Shown piece after piece: positions 45,405-56,659 of a stretch of DNA of 64,000 bases (the first letter of the stretch is position 1; every line of letters begins with the position of its first letter). The notes beneath the pieces were generated by a model that was not told the origin of the DNA, did no database searches, and saw nothing but the letters and a program-made list of their open reading frames with translations. The position numbers were made by a program, and so were the translations under genes. Origin of the DNA: Meconema thalassinum (Eukaryota > Arthropoda > Insecta > Orthoptera > Tettigoniidae); assembly GCA_946902985.2 (NCBI GenBank), contig OX336397.1, positions 188,360,813 to 188,424,812 of the forward strand, written 5' to 3'.

Positions 45405-45985
45405 AGATAGATGGAAACCTGGTGGTCACGTTTGTAGCTACTGTTGCCGTGGAGAAAATGGTCTGCCATGGCCTCTTACAGAGGTAGATGGAAACTTGGT
45501 GGTCACGTCCTGAGCTACTGTTGCCATGGAAACGATGGCCTTGTAATTCCCTTAATACATTATTCTCTGACTTTATTAGCCTTTGCTCGAGTGCCAAAAG
45601 GCCGAAATATGAAGAATGAGAAAGACTATCGATAATGCATGTAGCCAGCAGTTTCTTTTGTGTCCTGACCTATGTTTATGCAAATTTTGGTCGTGATAGA
45701 TGGAAACCTGGCGGCCACGTCTGGAACTACATTCGCCGTTGAGAAAGTGGAGTGGCATGGCCTCTTACAGAGATAGATGGAAACTTGGTGGTCACGTCAT
45801 GAGATAATTTTGCCATGGAAACGACCGGCCTTGCCATTCCTTCATCAGGTTATTTTCTGACTCTATTGGCATTTGCTCGAGTACCAAATGGCCGAAATCA
45901 GAAGAATGAGAAAGAATATCGACAATTCATGTAGCCAGCGGATTCTTTCGTGTCCTGACCCATGTTTATGCAAAATTTGGTTGAG
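45405..45985. repeat. ~290-bp tandem duplication
   Basis: Bases from AGATAGATGGAAACCT at 45,405 repeat from GATAGATGGAAACCTG at 45,694. Both contain GCTCGAGTGCCAAA/GCTCGAGTACCAAA and end in TTTATGCAAA.TTTGG. Each unit includes a smaller ~75-bp internal duplication. Non-coding. Confidence 0.8.
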
Positions 45986-46044
45986 ATTGGTGAAACAGTG
46001 TAGATTTGTCTAGAGAACAAATCCACATACATACAGACTATCAT

Positions 46045-46400
46045 TTTTAAGTATGTATCCCTATTTTTCCTTGACATATATATCATGTCTGGTAAAAATG
46101 TCGATACACATCAACATTTTGATATTTTAGCTTATATTTATAAATAATGTTTGCCCATCTTTACTTGACTACTTTGAAGGATGTCTGGTAAAGATCCCGA
46201 TACACATGCAATTTTTTGCAATTTACAGTAACACTTGGTTATGGCATGTGCATCAGGATCTTTACCAGATATCCTATATAGGTGAAGTAAAGGTGGGGAT
46301 ACATATTTTGTAAATATAAGCTTAAATGCCAAAATATCGATGTAGGTCAAGTAAAGAAGGGGAACATATTTTGTAAATATTAGTTAATTATGAAAGTTTC
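46045..46400. repeat. Foldback repeat family H, full inverted pair
   Basis: The left arm (TTTGCCCATCTTTACTTGAC..GTCTGGTAAAGATCC) is the reverse complement, imperfectly, of the right arm (GGATCTTTACCAGATATCC..AAGTAAAGGTGGGGATAC). The centre is near 46,225. The same repeat was the landing site for the hAT element at 21,070. Confidence 0.75.
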
Positions 46401-47667
46401 GATGTGTATCGCGTATCGGAGGGTTATTGTAAATGCCGATTTATTTTTATGTTTCCCCCTCCAAAACCCTCCCATTTGCCAGAAGTTTCCTATAAGCTTA
46501 CTAGAAAATCATCTAGGGCCTTTCATGACGTCATCATCGCCACAATTTTGTCTTTAAAGGAATTTTATACGGAAGTGTATCGCAATCTCAGGGAATTTTA
46601 CACGGAAATGTATCGCGATGTATACTACTCGCTGAAAATGATACCCCCGGTCAAATCCTTGACTGACCCGTGAGACATGTGTGTTCTAGCGCATAGGATT
46701 TCTCACATGAGGCTTGGGCGACCTTCACTGCTTGCCCTGTCAATATGATGTTGGTCCTCCTCCCACCTTGATGCCTCCCTCCGCAGGTAGCCATGGCTGT
46801 GAATATATTGATGGTCCACCCTTGAAGACACTGCTAACTATGACTGCCAGTATCTGCATCATAGCATCCAATGTTGCACACATATTTGATGGTTAGGGGT
46901 TCTTCGTTTATCTAAGAGTGTTGACGAAGGAGAAAGAGAGATGTGTCTTGTTTTGGACTGGCACGACGTCTCCATTGAGAACTCCCCAGAGATGGTCTAT
47001 GGTGGTGTTTCTCAGCATTCTATTAGACCATGGGCAGCATTTTCGTTCTGAAATGCTCTAAAGCTGTTTATAAAAATATTCTTATTCAGATCTCTTTTTA
47101 CTAATCTCATTGCGCAATAATCTTGATAACCACAATGACTCATGTATTATGTATTACAAGTGAAATTATATGAATTGAGTCTTCAAGTAGCTGCCAGTAT
47201 ACTTACAAATAAACCCCTATTTGAATATCGTTCACGTTAAATTACTCCCTACGTTAGGTACACATTAGATCAACATTGTTTTAAGTGTCAACGCTCGGTA
47301 CAAATATCTTAACACAAAATGTATCTACATAGCTTGTCCTTATTAACGTTATATGGTAACTCTATGTAACTGCTGTACGTCGCAATGCCGCAACACACAC
47401 ACTCAATACTAGTGGCAATATGCTAGGCCCACGTTTTGCGAGTGTATTCTAACTGAAATGCTCGTTGCCAAAGCTGCACAATAACTGTTAGGTTTCTTGC
47501 CATGTGGCTATGGACGAAAGAAAACTATGAATGCTGGGTTGAATTACCTTCAGTATGTTATTTTATTCCCTAATTCCGTCAGTGCAAGTTTACAAGCCAT
47601 CCGTAAGATATAATTGCAACTACGCAAAGGAACATATATATATATGAAACAAGTCATTTCTTTGCAG
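46401..47667. other. Intron 2, last part; no gene recognised
   Basis: ORFs at 46,404-46,673 and 46,714-46,896 have no motif. The stretch ends in the acceptor CATTTCTTTGCAG. Confidence 0.45.
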
Positions 47668-47769
47668 GACGATACAGACCATCACACGGATATTAAGATT
47701 GAGAAATCTTCTATTCCGGATATCATTCCGTGCCTAAAAACAGAAACCTCATCTTCAGATCTGAATGAG
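47668..47769 (+). CDS. Host gene exon 3 (34 codons)
   Basis: Acceptor TTTCTTTGCAG (ending 47,667) and donor GAG|GTAAGT bound an open 102-nt exon, phase 0 on both sides. The peptide starts DDTDHHTDIKIEKSSIPDII and continues with a CLKTETSSSDLNE end. It contributes two more psi-K-x-E motifs (IKIE, LKTE) and has the same acidic, Ser/Asp/Glu-rich composition as the exons at 20,096 and 20,513. Same strand, matching phases and composition support one gene. No downstream exon is seen before the right edge. Confidence 0.68.
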
Positions 47770-47885
47770 GTAAGTAACTTCATATTTTCAAGACATCTCC
47801 TTATCTCCTAATAGCATTTAAGGATTAAGAGTTGTTATCGTACAATTATGTTGATGACAAACGGAAGCGTTTGGCTGTTAGTACC

Positions 47886-50838
47886 AGCTCTAATCTCCTT
47901 TGCAAACTGTGTGCTCCCGTACTCTAGCAGGCACATAATTCTTAGAGTTACTAGCATGCTCTAATCTTCTCTGCAATCTGTCTCTCCCATACACTAGTAG
48001 ACACACAATTCTTAGAGTTACTAGCATGGCCTAATCTCCTTTGCCAACTGTGTGACCCCGTACACTAGCAGGCACATAATTCTTAGGGTTACTAGCTTGC
48101 TCAAATCTCCTTTGCAAACTGTGTGCTCCGTACTCTAGCGGACACATAATTCTTAGATTTACAAGCTGCTCTAATCTCCTTTGCAAACTGTGTGCTCCCG
48201 TACTCTAGTAGACACATAATTCATATAGTTACTAGCATGCTCTAATCTCCTCTGCAATCTGTCTCTCTCGTACATTAGCCGACACATAATTCTTAGAGTT
48301 ACTAGCATGCTCTAATCTCTTTTGCAAACTATGTGCTCCCGTACACTATCAGACACATAATTCTTAGAGTAACTAGCATGCTCTAATCTCCCCTGCAATA
48401 TGTCTCTCCCATACATACACAAAATTCTTAGAGTTACTAGTTGCTCTAATCTCCTTTGCAAATTGTGTGCTCCCGTACTCTAGCAGACACATCATTCTTA
48501 GAGTAACTCGCTGCTCATATCTCCTCTGCACACTGTCTCTCCCTTACACTAGCAGACACATAATTCTTAGAGTTACTAGCTGTTCTAATCTCCTCTGCAA
48601 TTTGTCTCTCCCGTACACTAGCAGACGCACAATTCGTAGAGTTACTAGCATGCTCTAATCTCCTTTGCAAACTGTGTGCTCCGTACTCTAGCGGACACAT
48701 AATTCTTGGATTTACAAGCTGCTCTAATCTCCTCTGCAAACTGTGTGCTCCCGTACTCTAGTAGACACATAATTCTTAGAGTTACTAGCATGCTCTAATC
48801 TTCGCTGCAATTTGTCTCTCCCGTACATTAGCCGACACATAATTCTTAGAGTTACTAGCATGCTCTAATCTCCTTTGCAAATTGTGTGCTCCCGTACTCT
48901 TGCAGACACATAATTCTTAGAGTTACTAGCATGCTCTAATCTTCTCTGCAATTTGTCTCTCCCGTACATTAGCCGACACATAATTCTTAGAGTTACTAGC
49001 ATGCTCTAATCTCCTTTGCAAACTATGTGCTCACGTACACTAGCAGACACATAATTCTTAGAGTTACTAGTTGCTCTAATCTCCTTTGCAAATTGTGTGC
49101 TCCCGAACTCGAGCAGACACATCATTCTTAGAGTTACTAGCTGCTCATATCTCCTCTGCACACTGTCACTCCCATACACTAGCAGACACATAATTCTTAG
49201 AGTTACTAGCTGCTCTAATCTCCTTTGCAAATTGTGTGCTCCCATACACTAGCAGACACATCATTCTTAGAGTTACTAGCTGCTCATATCTCCTCTGCAC
49301 ACTGTCTCTCCCGTACACTAGCAGACACACAATTCTTTGAGTTACTAGCATGCTCTTATCTCCTTTGCACACTGTCTCTCCCATACACAAGCAGGCACAT
49401 AATTCCTAGTTACTATCATGCTCTAATCTCCTTTGCAAATTGTGTGCTCACGTACTCTAGCAGACACATAATTCTTAGAGTTACTAGCTGCTCTAATCTC
49501 CTTTGCAAACTGTGTGTTCCCGTACTCTAGCAGACACATAATGCATAGAGTTACTAGCATGCTCTAATCTCCTTTGAAAGCTGTGTGTTCCCGTACACTA
49601 GCAGACACATAATACTTAGTGTAACTAGCTGCTCGAAACTTCTTTACAAACTGTGTGCTGAGGTACTCTAGCGAACACATAATTCTTAAAGTTACTAGCT
49701 TTCTCTGTTATTCTTTGCAAACTGTGTGCTCCCGTACACTAGTAGTCACATAATTCGTAGAGTTACTAGCTGCTCTAATCTTCTTTGCAAACTGTGTGCT
49801 CCCGTACCCTAGCAGACACATAATTCTTAGAGTTACTAGCATGCTCTAATCTCCTTTTTCAAGCTGTGTGTTCCCGTACACTAGCAAACTTATAATTCTA
49901 AGAGTTATTAGCATTCTCCAATCTTCTTTGCAAAACTTGTGCTCCTGTACTCTAGCTAACACATCATTTTTAGAGTTACTAGCATTCTCTAATCTTCTTT
50001 GCAAACTGTGTGCTTTCGTAATATAGCAAACACATAATTCTTAGAGTTACTAGCATTCTCTAACCTTCTTTGCAAACTCTGTGCTCCCGTACACAAGCAG
50101 ACACATAATACTTTGAGTTACTAGCTGCTCTGTTTTTCTTTGTAAACTGTGTGCTCCCGTATATTAGCAGACACATAATTGCTAGAGTTACTAGCATTCT
50201 CTAATCTCCTTTGCAAACTGTGTGTTCCCGTACTCTAGCAAACACATAATTCTTAGGGTTACTAGCATTCTCTAATCTTCTTTGCAAAGTATGTGCTCCC
50301 ATACACTAGTAGACACATAATTCTTAGAGTTACTAGCTGCTCTAATCTTCTTTGAAAACAGTGTGTTCCCGTACACTAGCAGACCTATAATTCCTAGAGT
50401 TACTAGCATTCTCTAATCTTCTTTGCAAACTCTTTGCTCCCGTACTCTAGTAGACACATAATTCCTAGAGGTACTAGCATTCCCTACTCTCCTTTGCGAA
50501 CTGTGTGTTCCCGTACTCCAGCAAACACATAATTCTTAGAGTTACTAGCATTCTCTATTCTCCTTTGCAAACTGTGTGTTCCCGTATACTAGCAGACACA
50601 CAGTTCTTAGAGTTACTAGCATTCTCTAATCTCCTTTGCAAACTGTGTGTTCCCGTATACTAGCAGACACACAATTCTTAGAGTTACTAGCATTCGCTAG
50701 TCTCCAATGCATACTGGGTGTTCCTGTACTCTATCAATACATAATTCTTAGAGTTAGTAGCATGCTCTAATCTTCTTTGCAAACTGTGTGTTCCTGTACA
50801 CTAGCAGACACATAATACTTAGAGTTACTATCTGCTCA
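47886..50838. repeat. ~71-bp satellite array, about 41 units
   Basis: Unit: CTCTAATCTCCTTTGCAAAC, TGTGTGCTCCCGTACTCTAG, CAGACACATAATTCTTAGAG, TTACTAGCATG. In the left half (to about 49,400) units of this type mix, often alternating, with a variant reading CTCTGCAATCTGTCTCTCCC; the right half is nearly all the first type. The array begins only ~115 bp after exon 3, inside the next intron. ORFs in it are shadows. Confidence 0.97.
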
Positions 50839-51117
50839 GTAAGAATAAAAGAGGGGTTCTGGCACAGGGGCTAATGCGTAAGATGGCCGTTGCGCGCAAC
50901 TGCCCTATGTTATTCTTATGGAGAGGTCAGTCATAGCTGGGTCAGGGGCTAATGGGCAATATGGCTGCCACGCCCTGGGACATTGAATGACGTCACAGGG
51001 AGAGGTTGACTGTGTTACGTTGCTAAATGGATATTCATTATTTTTATTATTATTATTATGATTAAGTAATCATGCATTGATCATGTACAATCATGACCGG
51101 CCTTATATTGTCCACTT
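50839..51117. other. No gene recognised
   Basis: Contains two copies of CAGGGGCTAATG about 85 bp apart and a (TTA)n tract near 51,045. Confidence 0.4.
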
Positions 51118-51290
51118 TTTAGTGTAGTGGCTAGCATTCTTAGCTGTTACTGTAGAGACCCGGGTTCGAGTCCTGGCTCTGTCGAGAAATTTAATTCTGG
51201 GCTGAGGGTTGAGACGGGGAACACTCAGCCTTGTGAGGAAAAATAAACTCAGAGCCGCTGGGTTTAATTCATACATCAGCCATTCTGCCT
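51118..51290 (+). mobile_element. tRNA-derived SINE
   Basis: Box A GTGTAGTGGCTAGCATTC and box B CGGGTTCGAGTCCTGG. The body GAACACTCAGCCTTGTGAGG matches 4,630-4,655. It runs straight into the CCTAA-rich block. Confidence 0.7.
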
Positions 51291-51780
51291 AACCCAACTT
51301 AACCTAACCTAACCTAACCTAACTTGAAAGTAAAAAGCAAAAAAATAAATAAATGTGAGACACAAATGTGTGATCAAAAAGTGAGAACAAATGTAAGAGC
51401 ACAAATAATAAACTTAGTTATAACCTATCCTAACTTTACCTGACCTAACCTAACCTAACCTAACTTCACCTAACCTAACCTAACTTAACCTAACCTAACC
51501 AAACCTAACTTCAAAGTGCAAGCAAAAAAAAGTGAGAGCAAAAAGTGTAATGAAAAAAAGTAAGAGCAAATGTAAGAACACAAATAATAAACTTAGTTAT
51601 AACATACACTAACCTAACCTAATCTAACCTAACCAAACATTTCCTCACCTAATTTCACCTAAACTAATTTCAAAGTGAGTGAAAATATAAGAGCAAAAAG
51701 TGAGATCAAATAGTGTGTGCAAAAAAGTAAGAGCAAATGAGAGAACACAAATAATAAACTTAGTTATAACCTAACCTAAC
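51291..51780. repeat. Interstitial CCTAA (TTAGG-type) tracts in a tandem unit
   Basis: Runs of AACCTAACCTAACC occur at about 51,295-51,325, 51,440-51,512, 51,605-51,640 and 51,768-51,780. They alternate with a spacer containing AAATAATAAACTTAGTTATAAC, giving about three units of 150-190 bp. TTAGG is the usual insect telomere repeat (established), but the tracts here are impure and internal. Confidence 0.85.
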
Positions 51781-52299
51781 CCACAGAAACCTCATTTAAA
51801 GATTTTAGATTTTACATTTTAACATTTTACATTTTAACATTTTAGATTTTTAATTTTTTCATTTTATTTTTTTTATATTTTATTTCACACTGCTCGTGGT
51901 TTAACCATGGCTAAAATACAAGTGTACACTGCAAATAGGAAAAAAGTCGACCAAATTTCAAAAACCAATACCACGTCAGTTGAGGCGTCTATCGTAAGTA
52001 GCAGTGGGAAAAGTCGGAAATCGGAGATTCAACATGAAATTAATTATTGGGAAAAAGCTTTTCGAGATGTTTACAATAATTTTAATCCTTCAGTCCGGAG
52101 AATACATTCAATGAGTTCATGAGTGAATATCCGCATCCGCGCAGTGCTTTACCTATAGATGCCACATACATTCAAGAACCTGGGCTGATGTCCATTAATT
52201 CGCAAGCCCTAAATAAATGGCTTACATTGGCTTTTGTTTAAAGGTTATTCACCAGTAGATTCACTCTCTTGTAATTATTGTCAATTCCAATTACAGTAC
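51781..52299 (+). other. AT-rich block and a short ORF of unknown function
   Basis: Bases 51,800-51,880 are repeats of ATTTTACATTTTAAC. The plus-strand ORF 51,907-52,122 (71 codons, from ATG) starts MAKIQVYTANRKKVDQI and is basic and polar. The sequence after its stop remains open in other frames for about 120 nt. I do not recognise it; it may be a decayed gene of a larger mobile element. Confidence 0.25.
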
Positions 52300-55200
52300 A
52301 GTAAGTATGTAGTTAGTTTTAGTTGTAAGTATGAAGTTAATTTGTTTATTATATATATGTCATTGTTCTATTAGACTGTGGTGTGTGAGTGTGTCTGGTG
52401 AGGGTGCATGTGAGTGGGCGTGGTGACAGACTGTTTTAGTGGTAGTATTTGTTTGTTGGTGAAACTTTAGTATTTTTTTCGTTAGTAGAATTTTGGTATT
52501 TAATTGTTAGTAGAAGGTTAGTATTTTGTAGTAGAATTGCTCTTTACTTATTCTGAAAGGGAGTAGCAGCCTTCCAGAATAAATCAATTCTTTACTAGTC
52601 TAATAGACGGTTAAGATATTGATAATATAAGCCAACTAATGGCTACACTGCGTTCTGCTGCATGGCTGAAAGCAACGGGAAACTACAGCCGTAATGCTAT
52701 TCCCGAGGATATGCACCTCTCTATGCATAATTACATGTGATGATGGCCTCCTCCATTGTAAAATTTCAATCTGGAGGTAAACTAGTCCCCCGTTCGGATC
52801 TCCGGGTGGGGACTACTCGAGAGGGGGTTAACATCACAGAAGTGACAAAGAGGAAATCTGACATTCTACGGATCGGAGCGTGGAATGTTAGAAGTCTGCT
52901 AGGAAGTGGAAAGTTAGAAAACTTAGAAAGGGAAATGGATAGGTTGAGGTTGGATTTGGTTGGGATTAGTGAAATGCGCTGGCAGGAAGAGCAGGACTTT
53001 TGGTCAGGAGACAATAGGGTCCTTAGCACTAAATCAAACAATGGCCAAGCAGGGGTTGGTCTCATATTGAGTAGGAAACTTGGACAGCGGGTGGAATATT
53101 ATGAGCAATACAGTGAACGGATTATTGTAGCAAAAATCAATACTAAACCTACGTGCACCACAGTGGTACAAGTCTACATGCCTACCAGTCAAGCTGATGA
53201 TGAGGATGTTGAAAAGTTCTACGAAGAAATAGATGACATTCTGAGGTATATCAAAGGTGATGAAAATGTTATAGTAATGGGAGATTGGAATGCTGTGGTA
53301 GGAAAAGGGAGAGAAGGGAAGATAGTAGGAGATTTCGGATTAGGTGAAAGGAATGATCGAGGAAGCAGGCTGATGGAATTCTGCACCGAACATGAGCTGG
53401 TCATAGCTAACACCTTATTCAATAACCACAATAGAAGAATATACACATGGATGAGACCAGGAGATACAGGGCGTTACCAAATCGACTTCATTATGGTCAA
53501 GCAGAGGTTTCGAAACCAGATTTTGGATTGTAAAACATATCCTGGTGCTGACATAAACTCTGACCACAATCTGGTTGTAATGAAATGCAGATTAAAGTTG
53601 AAGAAACTGAAGAAAAGTCAAAAGCCAAAAAGGTGGGCAATAGACAGACTGAAAGTAAAGTATGTAAACGAAAGATTCAAGAAGAGTATAAAGGAAGGAC
53701 TAATCAAAACCCCTAAACAAACTTCAATTGCAGACGAATGGGCACTTTTGAAGAATGAAATAACAAAATCCGCAGAAGAAAACATTGGTAGGAAAGAAAG
53801 AATAGGTAGAAAACCGTGGACCACTCAGGATATACTAGAATTGATGGATGAAAGGCGGAAACACAAGAATCTAAGAGATGAAAAGGGGAAAGCAGAATAC
53901 AGACGTCTGAGAAATGAGGTTAACAAGAAGTGCAAGGAAGCGAAAGAAGAATGGTTGAAAGAGAAATGTGCAGGTATAGAAAATTGTCTGAAATTAGGAA
54001 GAGTAGACACAGCTTATCGAAGGATTAAGAATACTTTTGGGGAAAAGAAGACTAAGTGCTGTAATATTAGGGACACAAATGGAAAGCCTCTAACAGATAG
54101 GGAAGAAAAGGTTGAGAGATGGAAAGCTTACATAGAGTGCTTGTATAAGGGAAAGGAGATCGAGAATCATGTAATGGAAAGGGAGGAGGAAATTGATGAG
54201 GATGCAAAAGGAGATTTAATATTGAGATCAGAATTTGACAGAGCATTAGAGGACTTAGGCAGGAATAAAGCACCAGGCATAGATGATATACCGATTGAGT
54301 TGCTACGCTGCATAGGAGATGAAGGTATGATCAGGTTATTTCACTTGGTGTGTAGGATTTATGAGACAGGTGAGGTACCCCCTGATTTCAAGAAGAATGT
54401 TATCATCCCTATACCAAAGAAAGTGGGAGCTGACAGATGTGAAGATTACCGTACAATCAGCTTGATTACTCATGCTTCAAAGATCCTGTCTAGAATAATT
54501 TACAAGAGGATTGAAAGCCAGATAGAAACGGAGTTGGGTGAAGACCAGTTTGGTTTCAGGAGAAATGTAGGAACAAGGGAAGCTGTACTAAGTCTTAGGT
54601 TGATTTTGGAAGGTAGAATAAGGAAAGATAAGAGAACGTTCATGGCATTTGTAGACTTAGAAAAGGCTTTTGATAACGTTGATTGGACTAAATTGTTTGA
54701 CATTTTGAAATCTATTGGAATAAAGTACAGGGATAGGAGGGTGATATACAATCTATACAGAAACCAGACAGCAGTCATTCGAGCTGAAGGACATGAGAGA
54801 GAAGCTGGTATTCAGAAAGGTGTAAGGCAAGGCTGCAACTTATCACCCATACTTTTCAATCTTTACATTGAACAAGCAATGAAGGAAATTGGAGAAAAAT
54901 TTAAAGTGGGAGTGAAGATTCAAGGAGAAATAATTTCTACTCTGAGATTTGCTGATGACATCGTCATCTTGGCCGACAAGCCTGAGGATTTGAATGAGTT
55001 TTTGAATGGTATGGATTCCGTCTTTCGGAAGGAATTCATGATGAAAATTAATAAATGTAAAACAAAAATACTGGAATGCAGCCGAAATAAATCAGAAACC
55101 TCTATGGGGATCAAATTGGCCGGTGAAAAGCCGAAGGAAGTAGGAGACTTCTGTTACTTAGGAAGAAGAATAACCAGTGATGGACGAAGCAAAGAGGATA

Positions 55201-55727
55201 TAAAAAGTAGGTCGGCTCAGGCAAGGAAAGCCTTTCTACAAAAAAGGAATCTGTTGACATCGAATATAGATTTAGGTATTAGGAAGTCATTTTTGAAAGC
55301 CTTTGTCTGGAGCGTGGCGCTCTATGGAAGTGAAACTTGGACTATTGGTGCAGCAGAAAAGAGGAGAATTGAAGCATTTGAAATGTGGTGTTACAGGAGA
55401 ATGATGAAGATCAGATGGGTAGATAGGGTTACAAACGAAGAGGTATTAAGGTGAGTGGGAGAGGAGAGATGTTTCTGGCGACTGCTAATGAAGAGAAGAG
55501 ATAGGTTGGTAGGACACATACTAAGACACCCAGGAATAGCAAGCTTAGTTATGGAAGGAAGGGTCGAGGATAAGAACTGTAGGGGTAGACCAAGGTTAGA
55601 ATATGTTAAACAGATTGCCTCGGATGTAGGGTGTGGTAGCTATGTAGAAATGAAACGATTAGCTCAGGACAGGGAGGCATGGAGAGCTGCATCAAACCAG
55701 TCAAAAGACTGAAGACTCAAACAACAA
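52300..55727 (+). mobile_element. Near-full-length RTE-type non-LTR retrotransposon
   Basis: The 5' region before 52,737 is non-coding and ends with a segment (GGCTACACTGCGTTCTGCTG) that precedes the ORF; the exact 5' end is not fixed. The 3' end is near 55,727 (CTGAAGACTCAAACAACAAC), which matches the end of the fragment at 16,925. AT-rich repeat DNA flanks both sides, so a target duplication cannot be read with confidence. Confidence 0.85.
52737..55712 (+). pseudogene. RTE-type LINE polyprotein: endonuclease plus reverse transcriptase, one in-frame stop
   Basis: 905 codons from ATG at 52,737 to TGA at 55,452-55,454, then 85 more codons in the same frame to 55,712, 990 residues in all. An EEP/APE-type endonuclease is at about residues 45-285: GAWNVRSL (Asn50), ISEMRW (Glu79), VMGDWN, SDHN (residues 275-278). 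RT runs from about 500: NKAPGIDDIPIELL, FGFRRNVGTREA, AFVDLEKAFDNVDW (palm A), GVRQGCNLSPILFN, RFADDIVIL (FADD at about 738-741, intact), then thumb YLGRRITSDG and the RTE-like tail LYGSETWT..RRIEAFEMWCYRRM. All catalytic residues I can check are present. The TGA stands where the related copy at 16,645 has CGA, so a CpG transition explains it. The element makes a nick and reverse-transcribes its RNA at the target site. Confidence 0.93.
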
Positions 55728-56659
55728 CATATTTTATATTTTTGATTTTTTGTATTTTAGATTTTAGTTTTTTTTTAGATTTTACATTTTAAATTTAATA
55801 TTTTTTGATTTTAGAATTTACAGTTTACATTTTCCGAAAAGAGTAAACTACAAGGTCACATACCTAACCTCACCAAACCTAACTTTACCAAACCTAACTT
55901 AAGCTAATCCAAAAGCTAATGCACATACACAAAGTATATAAGGGCACATGCAACTATCCTTAAGCTAGTCTTATAGGCTACTGTACAACATGATTACTAC
56001 CCCAACCGGGTAATTTTTTTCATTTTGTTGTTTACACATTTGTCAATTTTCCAATTTCCCATTTTTTTTTAAATGTCAGTTTTAAGTTTTCAATTTCATA
56101 ATATGGAAACATGGATTTTGCATTTTGTTGTTTACACATTTGTCAATTTTCCAATTTCCCATTTTCAGTTTTTTTTAAATGTCAGTTTTAAGTTTTTCAA
56201 TTTCATAATATGGAAACATGGATTTTGCATTTTGTTGTTTACACATTTTTCAATTTACCAAAATTCCCATTTACAGTTTTTAAAGTATCAGTTTAATGTT
56301 TTTTTCTATTTTGCCAAAATGTAAACATAGATTTTCCAATTTGTGTTTTACATGTTCATTTTGCATTAGGAGTGGAGAGAGGTGGGTAGTAATTAAAAAT
56401 GTACAAGCAGTGTCCATACAATATTTGTTATTTTAAATACATGTACACTATTTACACATAATACATTTTATATATAGTCTATTCTTTTTTTGTTATAAAT
56501 TGTACAGTTGTTTTTATTTTGTTTTCTATTTTATTTATTTTTGATTATGAATACCATTTTTTTATTTTTGTAGTGCTATGGTTTTATTTACTTAATTGTT
56601 TTGTTTTATGTATTTGCTAGTTGCAGGCAGAATATTTTGATATTCATAACTTAACTCTT
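55728..56659. other. AT-rich repeat DNA with CCTAA-like and TTTT-rich tracts
   Basis: Bases 55,728-55,830 repeat ATTTTAGATTTTA words like those at 51,800-51,880, so the LINE probably inserted into this block. Degenerate CCTAA words lie at 55,861-55,905. No gene seen. Confidence 0.6.
56021..56336. repeat. Three ~100-109-bp tandem units
   Basis: CATTTTGTTGTTTACACATT starts units at 56,021, 56,121 and 56,228. Each has TGTCAGTTTTAAG-like and ATGGAAACATGGATTTTG words. Confidence 0.9.

Noticed and set aside
48467..49530. Several ORFs on both strands in the satellite array
   Set aside because: The 71-bp unit happens to lack stops in some frames; units diverge without codon bias and the same peptide recurs on both strands.
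47886..50838. CRISPR-like repeat/spacer array
   Set aside because: Units are contiguous with no unique spacers and the genome is eukaryotic.
55455..55712. Separate 85-codon gene after the LINE
   Set aside because: Same frame as the upstream ORF and homologous to the LINE tail at 16,675; it is the LINE C terminus after a premature stop.
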